In this document: positions 12,704-24,018 of the stretch, piece by piece
How the letters are laid out: every line of letters begins with the position of its first letter
Numbering within the stretch: the first letter of the stretch is position 1
From: Xylogone sp. PMI_703
Taxonomy: Eukaryota > Ascomycota > Leotiomycetes
Assembly (NCBI GenBank): GCA_021399445.1
Contig: JAJTUQ010000019.1
Span: 95,138 to 159,137 of the forward strand
Direction: 5' to 3'
DNA: 64,000 nt
Program-made: the position numbers and the translations under genes
The notes under the pieces: model-generated
Seen by the model: the letters and a program-made list of their open reading frames with translations, nothing else
What the model was told of the DNA's origin: nothing
The model's database searches: none

Positions 12704-15184
12704 ATGATGGAATCCAGGTCTGCGAAACGCACTCGGCACGCATGTGAGCCATGTCGGTATGTGTAGCTGTCGCTCATTGTCCTTACACTTCAGATGGTCG
12801 TCTTTTTCGACGACTAACCACAACATAGACGGAAGAAGGCTCGTTGTCCCGGCGAAAGGCCAATATGCTCGTTCTGTGCACGACTGAAGCAATCATGTCG
12901 GTATTCCGATGATATGGTCAGCTCTATTAGACATGCTAGCGCGGAGCTACAGCTAAGTTCGGCGTGGGTAAGTAGTTTGCTAGCGGAGCTCCTTCTGTCT
13001 CCCGCTGATATGCTTCGCCGGTCTAGGAACAGCGACTGAAGAGGCTCGAAGAAAAGATGGACATGGTCCTTGACCGCATTCTGTAAGTTGGTCTAGAAGG
13101 CTCCTAAATGGCCCTGATGACTTATGTCTTCGAACGAAAAGACCATCCCTCTCTCAAGAGTCTTCTTGCCCGGCACCACGTCAGGAGGAGGAAGATTCCT
13201 CACCGCCCTTCACTTGGGGCCTTTCGCCTGAAGCTCCGCCATCGTCTTGTAGGAGTCCACAAGGGGATTTTCTGCAAGGGTTTGTACTGGTTTCTCGCGC
13301 TTCTTCGTCGAGCTAACCCATCCAGAATTCCATTACCAGCCACTGTTATAATAGGATTGGTAGAGACGTATATACGCCGTTGCGATTGTCAACCTTTATC
13401 GATTTTCAATGTAGATTCTTTACGACAGAGTGTGGATACATGCGCTCCTGAGATTTTATATTCAATTCTGGCTCTGGCTCTCCGTTTTCTTCCGTCCCCT
13501 CAAGTACATGATGATCCTGCACAGTTAGCTGCCCAGTTCGCCGAAAAGGCGAGACGGATTGTGATGGAAAAGATAACAGAAGGCACCGCGTACATATCGG
13601 CCCTGCAATCTCTTTGTCTTCAAGCTTTTTTCGACGTTGGAGGTAAATTATGTTCCATTTCACACAGTTTCATCTTCATTGCTAAGAATAGCTAGTTGGA
13701 AACACGCAACGTGCTTGGGTCAGTACAGGAATAGGCATGCGCCTGATTATGTCCGCGAAACTGAATTCGGAATCACGAGTTCCTGTGGATCACACCACAG
13801 CTGATGAGCTTCGGCGGTGTTTCTGGAGCTTCTACATGCTTGAATGTCTTTGCAGTGATTCATCCAACGCTCAATTAGTATTGCCGCACGAAAGACCACC
13901 ATATCCATTAAGTTTATGTCTAAGATCTGAAAACGAACCTGATGCCGTGCTACAAAATTTTGGAAACTATCCGCTGGAGAAGGCGCAGGATATAGGGATT
14001 ATAGGATATTCTGTCCAGCTGGTCGAGCTCTGGAAAAAAACTTTACAATACACGACCAGCTGTTTGAAATCGACAGAGGCTCCTTGGTCATCTGGCTCAG
14101 GCTATTTCAAGATGGCTGCGTCTGTGATGGAGTGGGAAACTTACTTGTGCAAGAACCATCGTGCTGCCCACACACACTTTGCAAAACAATCTTCTTCTTC
14201 ACTGCTCTTGAATTTGAGGTACTGGGCGCCTTGGCTAAATATCCAGTTCTTATACCACGGAACCTTGTGCCTCATTAATCACCCATTTTTCCTCTTCGAG
14301 AAAGTAAAGGGTTTTGCTGGCGTGATTTCGACATCCTTCGTGGAAACAGCATCCAATATGGCTTTGTTTCATGCGAAACATATCACAAGATTCATTATCA
14401 ATCTGGAGCAGAAGCACTTTGAAGCTTCAGATCCGTTTTTGGGATACTGTGCTTCTGTGGCTGCTACAGCCTATCTATGGTATTGTCATATCGAGGACAG
14501 AGTTGTGAAGGAGCAAGCGCAGGCCAGATTCACTACATGCTTCAAGTTCATAGCACGTCTTGGTAGCAAATGGCCCATAGCAAAGAAAATGGTAAGCACA
14601 GTCATCTCTACTTACATCTTTGTTGTATAATCAAGATCTGGGTACATATATGTTGAGAGAGAGGCTTTCGTGTTCTTGAATATCTAGATTGTTTGCTTTA
14701 CGATTGAAGAACACTCTGCCAACTAAGAAAACAGGCTAGCAATCTTGTCCTCGCCAAGACGCGGGCCGCTTCTTGGAAATACTCTTCTGAACCGCCCTTT
14801 GCACCTATTGAAATTCCTTCTTCAGATATGAGCATAATATGGAATTTGCTCTCGTATCCAGTAAAAGATATCTCCCAGGAGCCAGGAAAGAGCATTTTAT
14901 CCCCAACGTTGAATCTGGACACTACCAAACAAGATGTTTCTCCTCCTAACTCGATACAAAACTCGACCAGAGCAACCAGCTATCAAGGGCTCAATACCCC
15001 CTTTCCGAGTGTCATGTCTGGGCTGGCATCCGATGCAGCCATTTCACACCCAGTACTGTCAATTCAAGAAGAATTTGCGATGGCTGCCTTCGTCGATAAT
15101 ATAGAATCGGATATGTTTAATGATATTTTCAATGGTCGGAGCTTCGCCTTTGAGGATGGGAATAATTACGTAATGGGTTTATAG
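12704..15184 (+). CDS. Zn2Cys6 transcription factor, seven exons, 697 residues
   Basis: Likely pathway-specific activator. Exons read as 12704-12756, 12829-12967, 13027-13082, 13097-13279, 13326-13642, 13696-14591 and 14735-15184; phases agree throughout. The third intron is only 14 bases (13083-13096), too short to be normal, so that junction needs care and the region may be read differently. The first intron falls inside the zinc cluster; splicing gives C-x2-C-x6-C-x6-C-x2-C-x6-C (CEPC, RRKKARC, PICSFC, ARLKQSC), the exact binuclear cluster spacing. A short basic/leucine linker (EQRLKRLEEKMDMVLDRIL) follows, then a Ser/Pro/Glu-rich stretch. The middle homology region (GLVETYIRRCD, PEILYSILALALRF, NTQRAWVSTGIGMRL, DELRRCFWSFYMLE) matches the fungal-specific TF domain of the XlnR-like group. 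The tail is Ser/Asn-rich and acidic, as in activation domains. It stands beside the NRPS and the export pump, typical for a cluster regulator. Confidence 0.85.
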
Positions 15185-15878
15185 ACATTAGTTATGTTTA
15201 GGTATATGCCATCTCAGTATTGTATTACCTACTAATGCACTGAAATTTACCGGACACTGTTTTGAAATAGCGTTTGGTTAGACAGATGGTAGAATTCAAA
15301 AAGATTTCAGTTTTCTATAATGATCCCATATTAGCTGACACGTTAAGTGGAACATTCTATGTAAGACTAATACCCCAGAGAATGTAATAGAAATATGATA
15401 CAAAAAGATGACTGGAGGCTTCCAACAATTTTACAGTTGCCACAGCTTATCATTCCTAGAAGAATAATATATGATATAGAGTAGTGTAAACAGCGTAGTG
15501 GATGGCCATATACTCAATCCGTTGAGTACAGTAAGAAATGATAGATTAATTAACCCCACCCTTCCCAACGAAATTCCAGCGATGAGTTTAATAGTAAGGC
15601 ATGGCCCTCAATTCGGTGATATGCGGGCCGGGCCAATTTTGTGCTGATAAATCTTCAATGCACCTCTATTCCTTGCTCTTCTGTAGCTTTTCCAGGAACT
15701 TATTGGAGTATGCTGCACATCGGAGCACCGTGGAGAACGGAAAAATAAATTCTGCATATATCACAATGTCACAATGTGTGGGCGGGTATAAGAGCGAGGT
15801 GCCACCTTCAGATCTGTCCGTATTCACAGAAAAGCTGCATTTTTATCACGATTATCTCGCCTTGGCAATCTAACAACC
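15185..15878. promoter_or_regulatory. Intergenic region upstream of the Dabb gene
   Basis: No gene is supported. A 90-codon frame at 15601-15873 has no domain and sits where the promoter of the next gene should be. The region is AT-rich at first and moderate in composition near the gene; GGGCCGGGCC occurs near 15625. Confidence 0.35.
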
Positions 15879-16278
15879 ATGACAATCCAACGTATTACGT
15901 TGTTTAAAATCCCACGAGAAGAAGATCTGCCTGGCATGATAGACAAGTATAAAAGTATGCAACAGAGAGCAGTCAAGGTGCGTGCAAAACGATATACTTC
16001 GTCTTATTTGTTTCCTTTTTCTTATAATATGCTGAGAGGTGATTTAGGATGGAAAGCCATATATTCTAGCAGTCCAGGCTGGTGCAATAATTCCTGACTC
16101 ACGCGCTCAGGGCCACACCCTTGCCGTTAGGACTGTGTTTGCTAGCCTAGAGGACATGAAGTTCTATGATACTGAATGTGAAGCTCATAAGGCCCTGAAA
16201 ATTTTTGCTGCACCGAGGAGGGTCGGAGACGTTTTAACTGCATATTTTGAGGATGCTGTCGGATCTACGACAGATTAG
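15879..16278 (+). CDS. Stress-responsive dimeric alpha/beta-barrel (Dabb) protein
   Basis: Two exons, 15879-15977 and 16048-16278, joined across a GTGCGT...TTTAG intron in phase 0, give 109 residues, the usual length of the family. The N terminus has the family pattern (MTIQRITLFKIP, then a helix with DKYKSM), the middle reads PYILAVQAG, and the C-terminal half has GHTLAVRTVFASLEDMKFYD and a VLTAYFED strand. Dabb proteins form ferredoxin-like barrels; some act as cyclases or other small-molecule enzymes and they recur in fungal biosynthetic clusters. A role in tailoring the NRPS product is inference from position. The start was chosen because the frame begins with the conserved first strand. 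Confidence 0.75.
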
Positions 16279-16944
16279 GGATGAGTTAGAGCAAATTTAC
16301 AAACTGGACTAGCATGAGTCAATAGTGTTGCACAAAATCTTTCACATTTAACCAACCATTACACAGAGTAGTGAAATTATAGGTATTTGATGTTTAGGAT
16401 TAAATATTTTTTGTTACCTACCAATTAGAGGTCCATATTCAACTCCTATTTTGCAGCCTTGATCGGCTGTTCATCCTAGAAAATAACTGCGAGAAAAAGA
16501 GGGAGTTCGCGTTACCTTGTCACCCTCTTCCTTTATCTATATTTAAAATTTTTAGACCCTTTACACTTAAATATATTACATGAACTATTCAATTCTGTTA
16601 AATTGTCTGTAAAATCTATAGTAGTAAAACGTCATTACTAAAAGTTGTATAGCTTTATTATTTTTTCTAAAAAAAAAACCTGAATCAGAAGAAGTATTAA
16701 CTTTTCGCCAAGAACGTAACAATATGCAGTCTAGAGATAAAGACGTGGTTATTAATTGATGGTACGAGGAGCTTCTCTGCGCTACGTATGCAAACGGAAG
16801 TCAATTTTCAGTAGTGTAGTTGTGTAGTATACCGAGTCCTTTCCTTGACACCTCACTTGAATAGATGAAGGTTTAAGCTCCACCAGCTGCTACTTTCAGG
16901 AATAATTTTTCACGCTATAATATCAAATATTAGTTGGATATCTT
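16279..16944. other. AT-rich spacer between convergent Dabb and exporter genes
   Basis: Mostly AT-rich non-coding sequence; I see no gene, RNA or ordered repeat. It should contain the 3' ends of both flanking genes. Confidence 0.4.
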
Positions 16945-19501
16945 CTATGTGATGGTAGCACAAACTGAAATGGGAGTGGATCGCATTGTGAAGCGGGTAG
17001 GTAATACTAATGCTGTACGAACCTTAAGTAAAAACGAAGCAAGCACAGTCATTGCTCCAGCTGCGATGAGAAGGATATAACTAATTTGCAAAGCCTAGTT
17101 AGCATCCAAATTTCTTTCCAAGGGAATTGACAGAGACATGAATACGAATGCGAATTTTGCGAGAAGAGGACTCTGCTTACACATCATCGATGGAGGAGAC
17201 GATTACGTCCAAAATAGACTCAAGCTTGTCATCTGGCAAGCTCTCAAGTAAGTTGCTACTGGTACCGGCGATACTAGCTTGGATCACATCGGAGCTAGTA
17301 TCAGGCAAGATGATGGCGATATCGTGAGTTGCTCTGTTGACGAAGATAGCGCCGGCCATACCAAGTGCAAGGACGATTCCTCCTAATTGCGCTTGTCAAC
17401 GGCACATTTGTAAGCTACTGTGGTCCTATTCCAAGATATACGCTAGTCGGGCTACTGGAGTACTACTTACAGAACATCATATATCCAAGAGCAGACGGGA
17501 TTTCGTCCGGCTTAACCTTGGCCTGGACTACACTGTACCCTGCTTGATTGAACGCACCGACACCGACGGCCATCAATATGGTGTAGCCATAGATTGCACC
17601 GGCGCTTGTGGTTCGTTTGACAGTGTCTTGGAGAAAGAGTTAGTGATTACTTGTCATTCTTACTTTCTGTTCGGATTTCTAGAGCCATTGCTTACACATC
17701 AACGCAGCTGCTATCAGCTCGAAACATCCTCCAAGCAAGTACCAAGGAAAATAGTACCCAAGTTTAGTCATCATGTGGCCGTTGAGGATTATTGTGAAGA
17801 TTAAGACCAGAACGAACGGCAGTAGACGAACAACAGCATGAATGGCAGTATCTCCCTGTTGAGCGTACTTATGAATCAACTGTTATTAAATCCGGTCACG
17901 AGAGATGGACTAACCCTGGTAAATTGGAAGAACAATGGTATATAATACACGGATATGAATAGACCACTGCTGGCACAACCTTTGGCAATGTTAGTAACAA
18001 TGTAATAATGTAGAGTAATGAGTAGATAACCTACTATTTAGGATAAACAAGACAATTAATGAACGCCGCTTCAGGAAATGAACGGGGAACAAGCGAGTGT
18101 TTTCACTGCAGAGAATGAAGTAGGTTTGTTGAATACCAAAGACCACAAACAGAACTCCTGCCACCACAAAAAGGGCAATTGACGAGCCACTATTCCAATT
18201 CCATTGAACTCCACCAAAGTCAATACCCATGGTGAGACACGCAAGTGCTGCAGTTGAAAGGACAATTCCTATCCAGTCAATCAACCTGGAACGTTCTAGG
18301 AGAGTTGCCTTCGGTTTAGGATCAAAAGATGGTAGCAGAAACACATAGACAGGCGAAAATATACCACCAACTACCAGGTTAATATAGAAACCCTATTTAG
18401 AATTGCCGTCAGCTGCCGATCGCTTGGGGAATATCTTGTCAAACTAACCCAACGCCAGGTCGCGGAACTTTGGGCAAATGCCCCACCTATAGCTGGCCCT
18501 GCAACGGTGCCAATTCCCCATGAGATTGCACTTTGGATGCCTGTCAGTTGATTGGTCATGTCTCACAGTTACTATAACTAGAGAGAAATTATGGGGAAAC
18601 TGACGTGAAGCCAATATACGTTGGTCGTTCGCGTACCGTGGTCGAGACTGATAGAAGCACGAGGATTCCAAAATACATTCCGCTACCCTATCAACGTCCA
18701 ACTGATCAGTAGCGGTTCATAACGAGATTAATTAGAAGACTTACACCCATCCCAGCTAACGCTCGACCTACAATCATAGCTGTCATTGTAGGAGCTGCGC
18801 CACAGAGGGCAGAACCTGCCATGAACAAGCACAGGGACTGCAGCGAATGAGTCAGCACACGCCTACTAACGGCCAAGATACTTTAGACAGCTTACACCAA
18901 TATAAAGGTATTTTGCATTGTACAAACCATAAAATTTTGACCATGGGAGGACCAATGCCGACGAGCATAGTGCAAAACTATGTTCATATTCTCAGTACCG
19001 TAGACAAAGCTAGAAATGAGGATTGCGAATTCAATGGCACTTACGCTACAGAAAGCCAGGACACCTGGTCTGCACTGTTGAATTGCTGGATGATTGCCTG
19101 ATATGCGAATCGCAATTAGAAGGGCTATCACCCTCAATGGTATAGATGTGGTTTAGGGTACGTTACCGGTTGGATGTCCGCAACAATGGTGTTGTCAAGG
19201 GCAAATAGCATGTGGCTTGATAGAATTGCTGTGACAACAAGGAACCACTTGAGACATCTTTAGTCTTTTAAATGTTCTTCCCATATAGTCATGAATAAGG
19301 TACCTTGAAGCCAACTACTTGACGAGGCTGATCCGAATTCTCCGTTGAATTTGAAAGGGCTCCAGCCTCGACATCTTCCAAATCACTACTAGCCGTGGGT
19401 GTCGGATCTTTTTCTCTAAGGCTAGGGCTGATAGAAGTGGTTTGAGAGTCTTTGGGATCGCTCGAACCGACGTTTGTGGCCTCCATGACAGACGACTTCA
19501 T
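16945..19501 (-). CDS. MFS exporter, DHA14 (14-TM drug:H+ antiporter) family, 13 exons
   Basis: Plasma-membrane drug or metabolite efflux pump of 585 residues. Exons on the minus strand: 19501-19304, 19247-19167, 19097-19045, 18977-18896, 18837-18745, 18687-18605, 18530-18449, 18392-18035, 17979-17915, 17855-17696, 17626-17471, 17391-17181, 17080-16945; phases fit across all twelve introns. A Ser/Thr/Asp-rich cytoplasmic head of about 65 residues precedes the first helix, which carries the DHA14 hallmark FALDNTIVADIQP. Then come ALVLPWSKFYGLYNAKYLYIG, GRALAGMG, IGTVAGPAIGGAF and many hydrophobic helices. It is divergent from the AhpD-like gene at 20336, so the two may share a promoter. In NRPS clusters such pumps export the product or give self-protection; the substrate here is inferred. 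Confidence 0.85.
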
Positions 19502-20335
19502 GGCGGGGACTGTTAAAAAAAGACAGTAGAAATGGAGGATCAGATGATCAAGTACACCTTCATAAATCTTTAGAATATATAACTCGTCTAGTCTAAGATT
19601 ACATGCGAGGATAGCGTCCATTTGAAGCCCTTCATGCACACGACAGCTGCCGATTTGTAAGGGCAGAGAGCGCTAAGAGTAAGCTTCAAGTGGCTTCTAG
19701 GACCTCAAAGTATATTGGGACGGCATTGGGACGGATATTACTCATTGGGCATAGCGGGGGCGGTTAATGTCCGGGTTCATAAAGGAAATTTAAATCGGAT
19801 TTCCAATCTGACTAGCATAACTTCTACCAAAGAAGGCAAGTGCAAGGGGTCAAGGCGGTCCGTTCCGGGTCATTATCCGGCCCCACTGTGGCGGCCGCGA
19901 AAAATGAAGGGTTTCTAATTGAATAAATGCGACATTCTGTACACATATTGACTAAAGTCTACAATTATACGCGTACAGGTCCTTGACTTTAATAGCTGTG
20001 GCTGAAACACAAGCTGATTCTCGTAGAAAATTCTATTAGTAATAACTACAGTAGTTCGGAGAAACTTTTATTTTTCTTAACTTTTACAGGGCTTTAGGTT
20101 TTTTTCATATTTTTCATGAAATTGAAATTATACGAATTTTTCGGGTTTTTTTACTTTGTAAGGTTTCTAATTTGTGTTCAAATGATCCATAATCACACTG
20201 TTCTTGAATTCAGCATTTAAAGTCCGTCTGAGCACTATGTTCCTTGATCCTGTCAACCACACCGAAAACTTCTTCACTTGTCGTTTTTTCACCTGCCTTC
20301 AACTCGCACCTATCTGATTTGAAACGACGACCAAG
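19502..20335. promoter_or_regulatory. Divergent promoter between exporter and AhpD-like gene
   Basis: 834 bases between two divergent starts. It contains TCCGGGT at about 19770 and 19864 and TATCCGG near 19876, which match half of the palindrome upstream of the NRPS. A poly-T/A rich part at 20050-20200 precedes the AhpD-like gene. Binding of the cluster regulator is inference. Confidence 0.45.
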
Positions 20336-20998
20336 ATGTCCACAGAGGAACATGAAACTGAGAACGCACGCTCCGTTAGAGGGAAGCTGTATCCGAACCA
20401 ACGTGCCGTCTTCTCCTACATTGACCCAAAGAACACGACACCTGAACTAGCTGAGGCATTCAAGGTCCTTCCGTTTGAGCGCAATGTCCTCAAGCTTGTC
20501 GCTCATGCCCAAGGTTTCTTCCCCGGCATTTCCCACCTGCTCTCAACAGTGTTTGCTCCGACCCGCGAACTAGCCACCCTCGAGTGGCAGCTTGTTGTGC
20601 TCCGTACGGCAGCGCTTATTGGTGCTCATTATGTCTTCGAGATCAATACGCCCGTCGCGCTCGTCAATGGCATGCCCAATGCCAAGCGCCTGCTTATTGC
20701 CTTTGGGAAGACTGATGATGCGGAGTTCTTTTCAACTCGTGACCAGCTCTTAGCAGCCTTCGTTGAAGAATTGATTAGGACGAACACTGCTTCGGATGCT
20801 CTTGTGAACAAACTCAAGGCAAATTTTACTGAGGGCGAGATCATGGAGGTAATTGTCATTGTAGGGCTGTATACAATCTTCGGTCGTGTCGCAAATGTTA
20901 GCCGTATTGATGAGGACCCGGAAATTCCTGGTCTCAAGGACTCTCTTACTGTTCTCACGGGTCAGAAGGAGCGGGCGGCTCAGGAGAAAAGCACATAA
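20336..20998 (+). CDS. AhpD-like / carboxymuconolactone decarboxylase family protein
   Basis: Single-exon gene, 220 residues, good coding composition. The layout fits the AhpD-like all-helical fold: an N-terminal PKNTTPELAEAFKVLP segment, LKLVAHAQGFFPGISHLL, the core ELATLEWQLVVLRTAALIGAHYVFEINTPVAL, then FVEELIRTN and a C-terminal FTEGEIMEVIVIVGLYTIFGRVAN helix. The CxxC redox pair of true AhpD is missing at the core helix, and the position usually carrying a His (EW.QH pattern) reads EINTP, so neither peroxidase reductase activity nor classical decarboxylation can be assumed. Proteins of this kind are common in fungal metabolite clusters with varied or unknown chemistry. It is divergent from the exporter. 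Confidence 0.7.
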   Translation: MSTEEHETENARSVRGKLYPNQRAVFSYIDPKNTTPELAEAFKVLPFERNVLKLVAHAQGFFPGISHLLSTVFAPTRELATLEWQLVVLRTAALIGAHYVFEINTPVALVNGMPNAKRLLIAFGKTDDAEFFSTRDQLLAAFVEELIRTNTASDALVNKLKANFTEGEIMEVIVIVGLYTIFGRVANVSRIDEDPEIPGLKDSLTVLTGQKERAAQEKST

Positions 20999-21017
20999 GG
21001 TTACTGTGTAGAAAAGC

Positions 21018-22627
21018 TCACATATTGTTTATAGCCAATACACTTAATATATTATATAAAATTCTTACGCTAATGGCGATCTCGTAATTTGTGCACCTGT
21101 TTAGCAATTTGGCCGTAAACATCAGATCCAGTTCCTCGTATGATCGACCTTTTGTCTCGGCAGGCAGAAGACAGCCCAAATCAGAGTTACGAAAGCTCAG
21201 ACAAACCAAAAGAATTCCGTCGTTCCTTTCCATTCCCAAGCAGTGGGATTGACCATATATGGCTCGATAGCATTGGCGACGATTTGGGCAATGTAGTGTG
21301 AATTTCGCACAAGCATGACGGTTTTGGATTGGAGGCAGGTGGACGAGACTTCCGCTGGAATCGCCCATCCCACAGCACTAACAGTTAAGGAGAACGTAAG
21401 CAACCGGATTATACAAAGTGCTTTTTGTATCCATTTTACCGAATTGCTTTTGGTTTCTAGAGTCAGAGCGCGGATTATGAAAAGCCAGAGGGGCATGCCG
21501 GCCATGCCAGTCATATACAGCCGGCGTCAACCAACTCGACGCATGAGAAACCATGACGCAACGGTGCCGTAGAATGCAATGCCAGTCGCACTGAGATTAA
21601 GCTTACAGGAATCATCAGAGCTTAGGCCGGCTTGGACAAAGAAATAGGTCGCAGAATAGGCAAATTGAGCACCACATGTGATCTGGCCATCAGACGAAGC
21701 ACAGTTTCTCTGCATGCACGTAATTACCCTTGCGGACCTACCGCTATGGAGATTCTGGCATGAATATTGCGGCGAAAACTAGGAAGGGAGTTCACAGCCA
21801 CTGGATGGCAAATGGGAATCTCCATGCCCACTGATCAGGACGGTTAAGCAAACTTTGGAGAACTCTAGCACCGACTAGTTGGCCTGTAGCGACGCACATG
21901 TTCATGTACGCTGTGAGGTACGGTCGGAGCGGTAAAGGGCAGAGCTCTGAAGCATATGCCGGCCCTATGGTCGCAAATATACCCCAAGGGATTCTGCAAA
22001 TGATTCATACGTGTAGGTCATATGGGAATTTAGTTGGAAGAAGTATCGTCGAACGCTTAAGATGTAGGGGAGCAAAAGTGTGATAATAATCGAGGGAGAC
22101 TTACCCACATAGGATCTGGCCTACAGTCTGAAGCTGCACTGACATTCTGAAGAACGAAACGAACACAAAACTGATCATGAAGACTAACCCCAGTATGAAT
22201 GCTAGCAGATACCCAAACCTCTGAATCAGGAAGCCATTATCCAAAGCCTCTACAATGGCACCTGCCTGTGGTCCGCTCCCCATGGAGCTCTGCCATTTCG
22301 CTGGTATTTGATAGCTTCCTCCAGAGAGCTTACCAAACTGTCCTGCATAGGTTGGATAAGCATAGAGAGAGCCGATCAATATTGCGTCGTGCCCTCCATA
22401 ATGACCAATATCGAGATAGTCAGAGACCACACAACAGCCCAAGGATATGCTCCGAGCGTTTGTCGTACGGACAAAGAGTGCTCATGCACATTTGCTGCTT
22501 GAGCTTCAGCTAGCGTTGCCCTCCATACAGACTTTTTGCCCAGGACTGGCTGAGAGATCTTTTCTTCGGCGCTTCTACTTATGTGCTCCCGGTGCGTTAC
22601 ACCAATCCCACGTTCTTTGTCGTCCAT
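21018..22627 (-). pseudogene. Decayed sugar porter (maltose permease-like MFS)
   Basis: The ATG at 22627 starts a hydrophilic head followed by YPWAVVWSLTISILVIMEG. At about 22389 one base is missing from the expected GYDAILIG coding sequence and the reading shifts. The next frame continues with ILIGSLYAYPTYAGQFG, then IPWGIFATIGPAYASE, characteristic of alpha-glucoside:H+ symporters. Near 21745-21800 three tryptophan or leucine codons of the expected sequence read TGA or TAG (after AIQWL and after FMPESP). The large cytoplasmic loop is mostly deleted, and the C-terminal helices continue in other frames (YFFVQAG, RRRLYMTGM, VGWAIPAE) to PAETKGRSYEELDLMF. It is a non-functional relic at the edge of the cluster. 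Confidence 0.75.
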
Positions 22628-23471
22628 TGTAAAGCTCGGTATTGCTGAAGTTGAAAAAAAGTCCAAAAAGTCCGATTCAGTTGTACCTGTAAATCCTGTT
22701 TGGAGTATTTAGACCCCAACTAAAAGATTAAATAGAATAAGGCATTATGTTGACGGATCGTTGCAGGGTGATATATATGAAGAGGATGGCACTAGCCAGG
22801 CCACCTAAATTCGAGGCTTTGGCACGGTTGTGATCGCTAGGCATGGAAAATTATAATACATATTACCTGACTACGTCCAGACACCGGCAAATACGCAGTA
22901 TTACTCCCGAGAGGGAGGATGTAGTGAGTATCATTTGAGGGTTTAGGAGTAGCGAGTTTCAATGTTTATGGTGGGGGTGGAGAAAATCCGGGGAAAAGAG
23001 TCCGGGGTAAATGCAGGGGACAGAGAAATTGGTGGGGGTACCAGGACAGAACGGAACAGAACCTACTTGGATTGGTGGAAATCTCCTGCTGTTTACCCTA
23101 GCATGCTGAAAAATTACTTACACATTGAAGCTAGACCTTCCTTTCGTTCTGTTATGAGCAAAAGACGGGCAGAATGTGCCGTTCCTTGACCGGGAAATTC
23201 CATGAACACTTGCGAAAGTATTATTTGCCTGAGAAATTTGAGGTACCTGTGGTAGCTCACGACTATGCAGAAGAGGTACATATATCCTACGCATGCAATA
23301 TAGTAGCGGAGTAAAGGACATTTCACTGCTGTCTTTGTACCGTGAAAGCTATATAAACAAGAAAGGAAAGAGTAGCTGGCTGTTTGCCCTAAGAGACAGG
23401 ACACATAACTTGATATCACAGAGCCAAAGATGTCATTGTCTGAAGTATGAGATGGCTCTTCTACCCTCACC
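22628..23471. other. Intergenic, no gene supported
   Basis: Moderate-GC sequence between two relics. It contains TCCGGGG near 22986 and 23000. Several short frames on both strands at 23114-23470 overlap each other and show no domain. Confidence 0.35.
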
Positions 23472-23765
23472 TTACGCTGCTATATGTAACAGGCGAGTGC
23501 AAGTTGTATCTGGTAGCTTGACTGGCAGCAAACATAGTTCCGTCTTCCATTCAACCTCCGCGTCGAAGTTAGAGGGATAAAGGAGCTCTACTTTTATAGA
23601 ATGCCGGCTCCTCAATCTTGGCAGAGGAATACGGTATTGTCTTGTGCCTCCCCTTCGCCAGATAGAGAGATATATGTCATTGGTGTTCGAAACCATTCCA
23701 ACACAGACCCAGTCGCCGTGCCACCGAGGAAAACTAAGCGGCCAGATAGGGTGCGCCGTCTTCAA
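23472..23765 (-). pseudogene. C-terminal relic of a GH36 alpha-galactosidase-like gene
   Basis: A frame of about 97 residues on the minus strand reads like the very end of fungal GH36 alpha-galactosidases: HPIWPLSFPRW, then WVCVGM, YLSIWRRGG, a strand-rich segment with ELLYPSN, and a final TRLLHIAA before the stop. No catalytic domain precedes it; upstream (higher coordinates) the frame breaks within about 100 bases and the pogo-like transposon begins at 24019. It is a 3' stump, perhaps cut off by a rearrangement. The family call is from recognised motifs only. Confidence 0.45.
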
Positions 23766-23933
23766 CTTATCACACGTCAGATCTGTTACCGAGCAAGCGG
23801 GACAGATGTAGATTCATACAATAGACGTTTCATAACACCTATGACTGACAATTTCCTTACATAACAAAAAAGTCAATTATTTGCTTTCCTAAAAAAGAAG
23901 CTCGGCAGGTTTACAGAGTGGTAAGCATCTCTC

Positions 23934-24017
23934 TTGGCGAATCGCCGCTCTGGGCTCTCGGGCGAAGTCATTCTCGTCCTTAGCGAATCGCCGCGCTGAG
24001 CGATAGTACGAAGTGAT
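23934..24017. repeat. Imperfect 46-bp-period duplication next to a transposon end
   Basis: Two related 38-bp units start at 23934 (TTGGCGAATCGCCGCTCTG) and 23980 (TTAGCGAATCGCCGCGCTG) and end in GAAGTCAT and GAAGTGAT. The second unit abuts the left inverted repeat of the pogo-like element at 24019. Each contains the small palindrome GCGAATCGC. Confidence 0.5.
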
Positions 24018-24018
24018 A

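Noticed and set aside
12544..12892. Two overlapping minus-strand frames rich in Pro/Arg
   Set aside because: They are the antisense of the zinc-cluster exons and promoter of the plus-strand regulator, which has exact Zn2Cys6 spacing.
15601..15873. 90-codon frame upstream of the Dabb gene
   Set aside because: No domain, ends just before the Dabb start and occupies the likely promoter.
23890..23975. Possible tRNA-derived SINE head (TTTACAGAGTGGTAAGC)
   Set aside because: Only the A-box part resembles a tRNA; the following sequence is better described as the 46-bp duplication next to the transposon.
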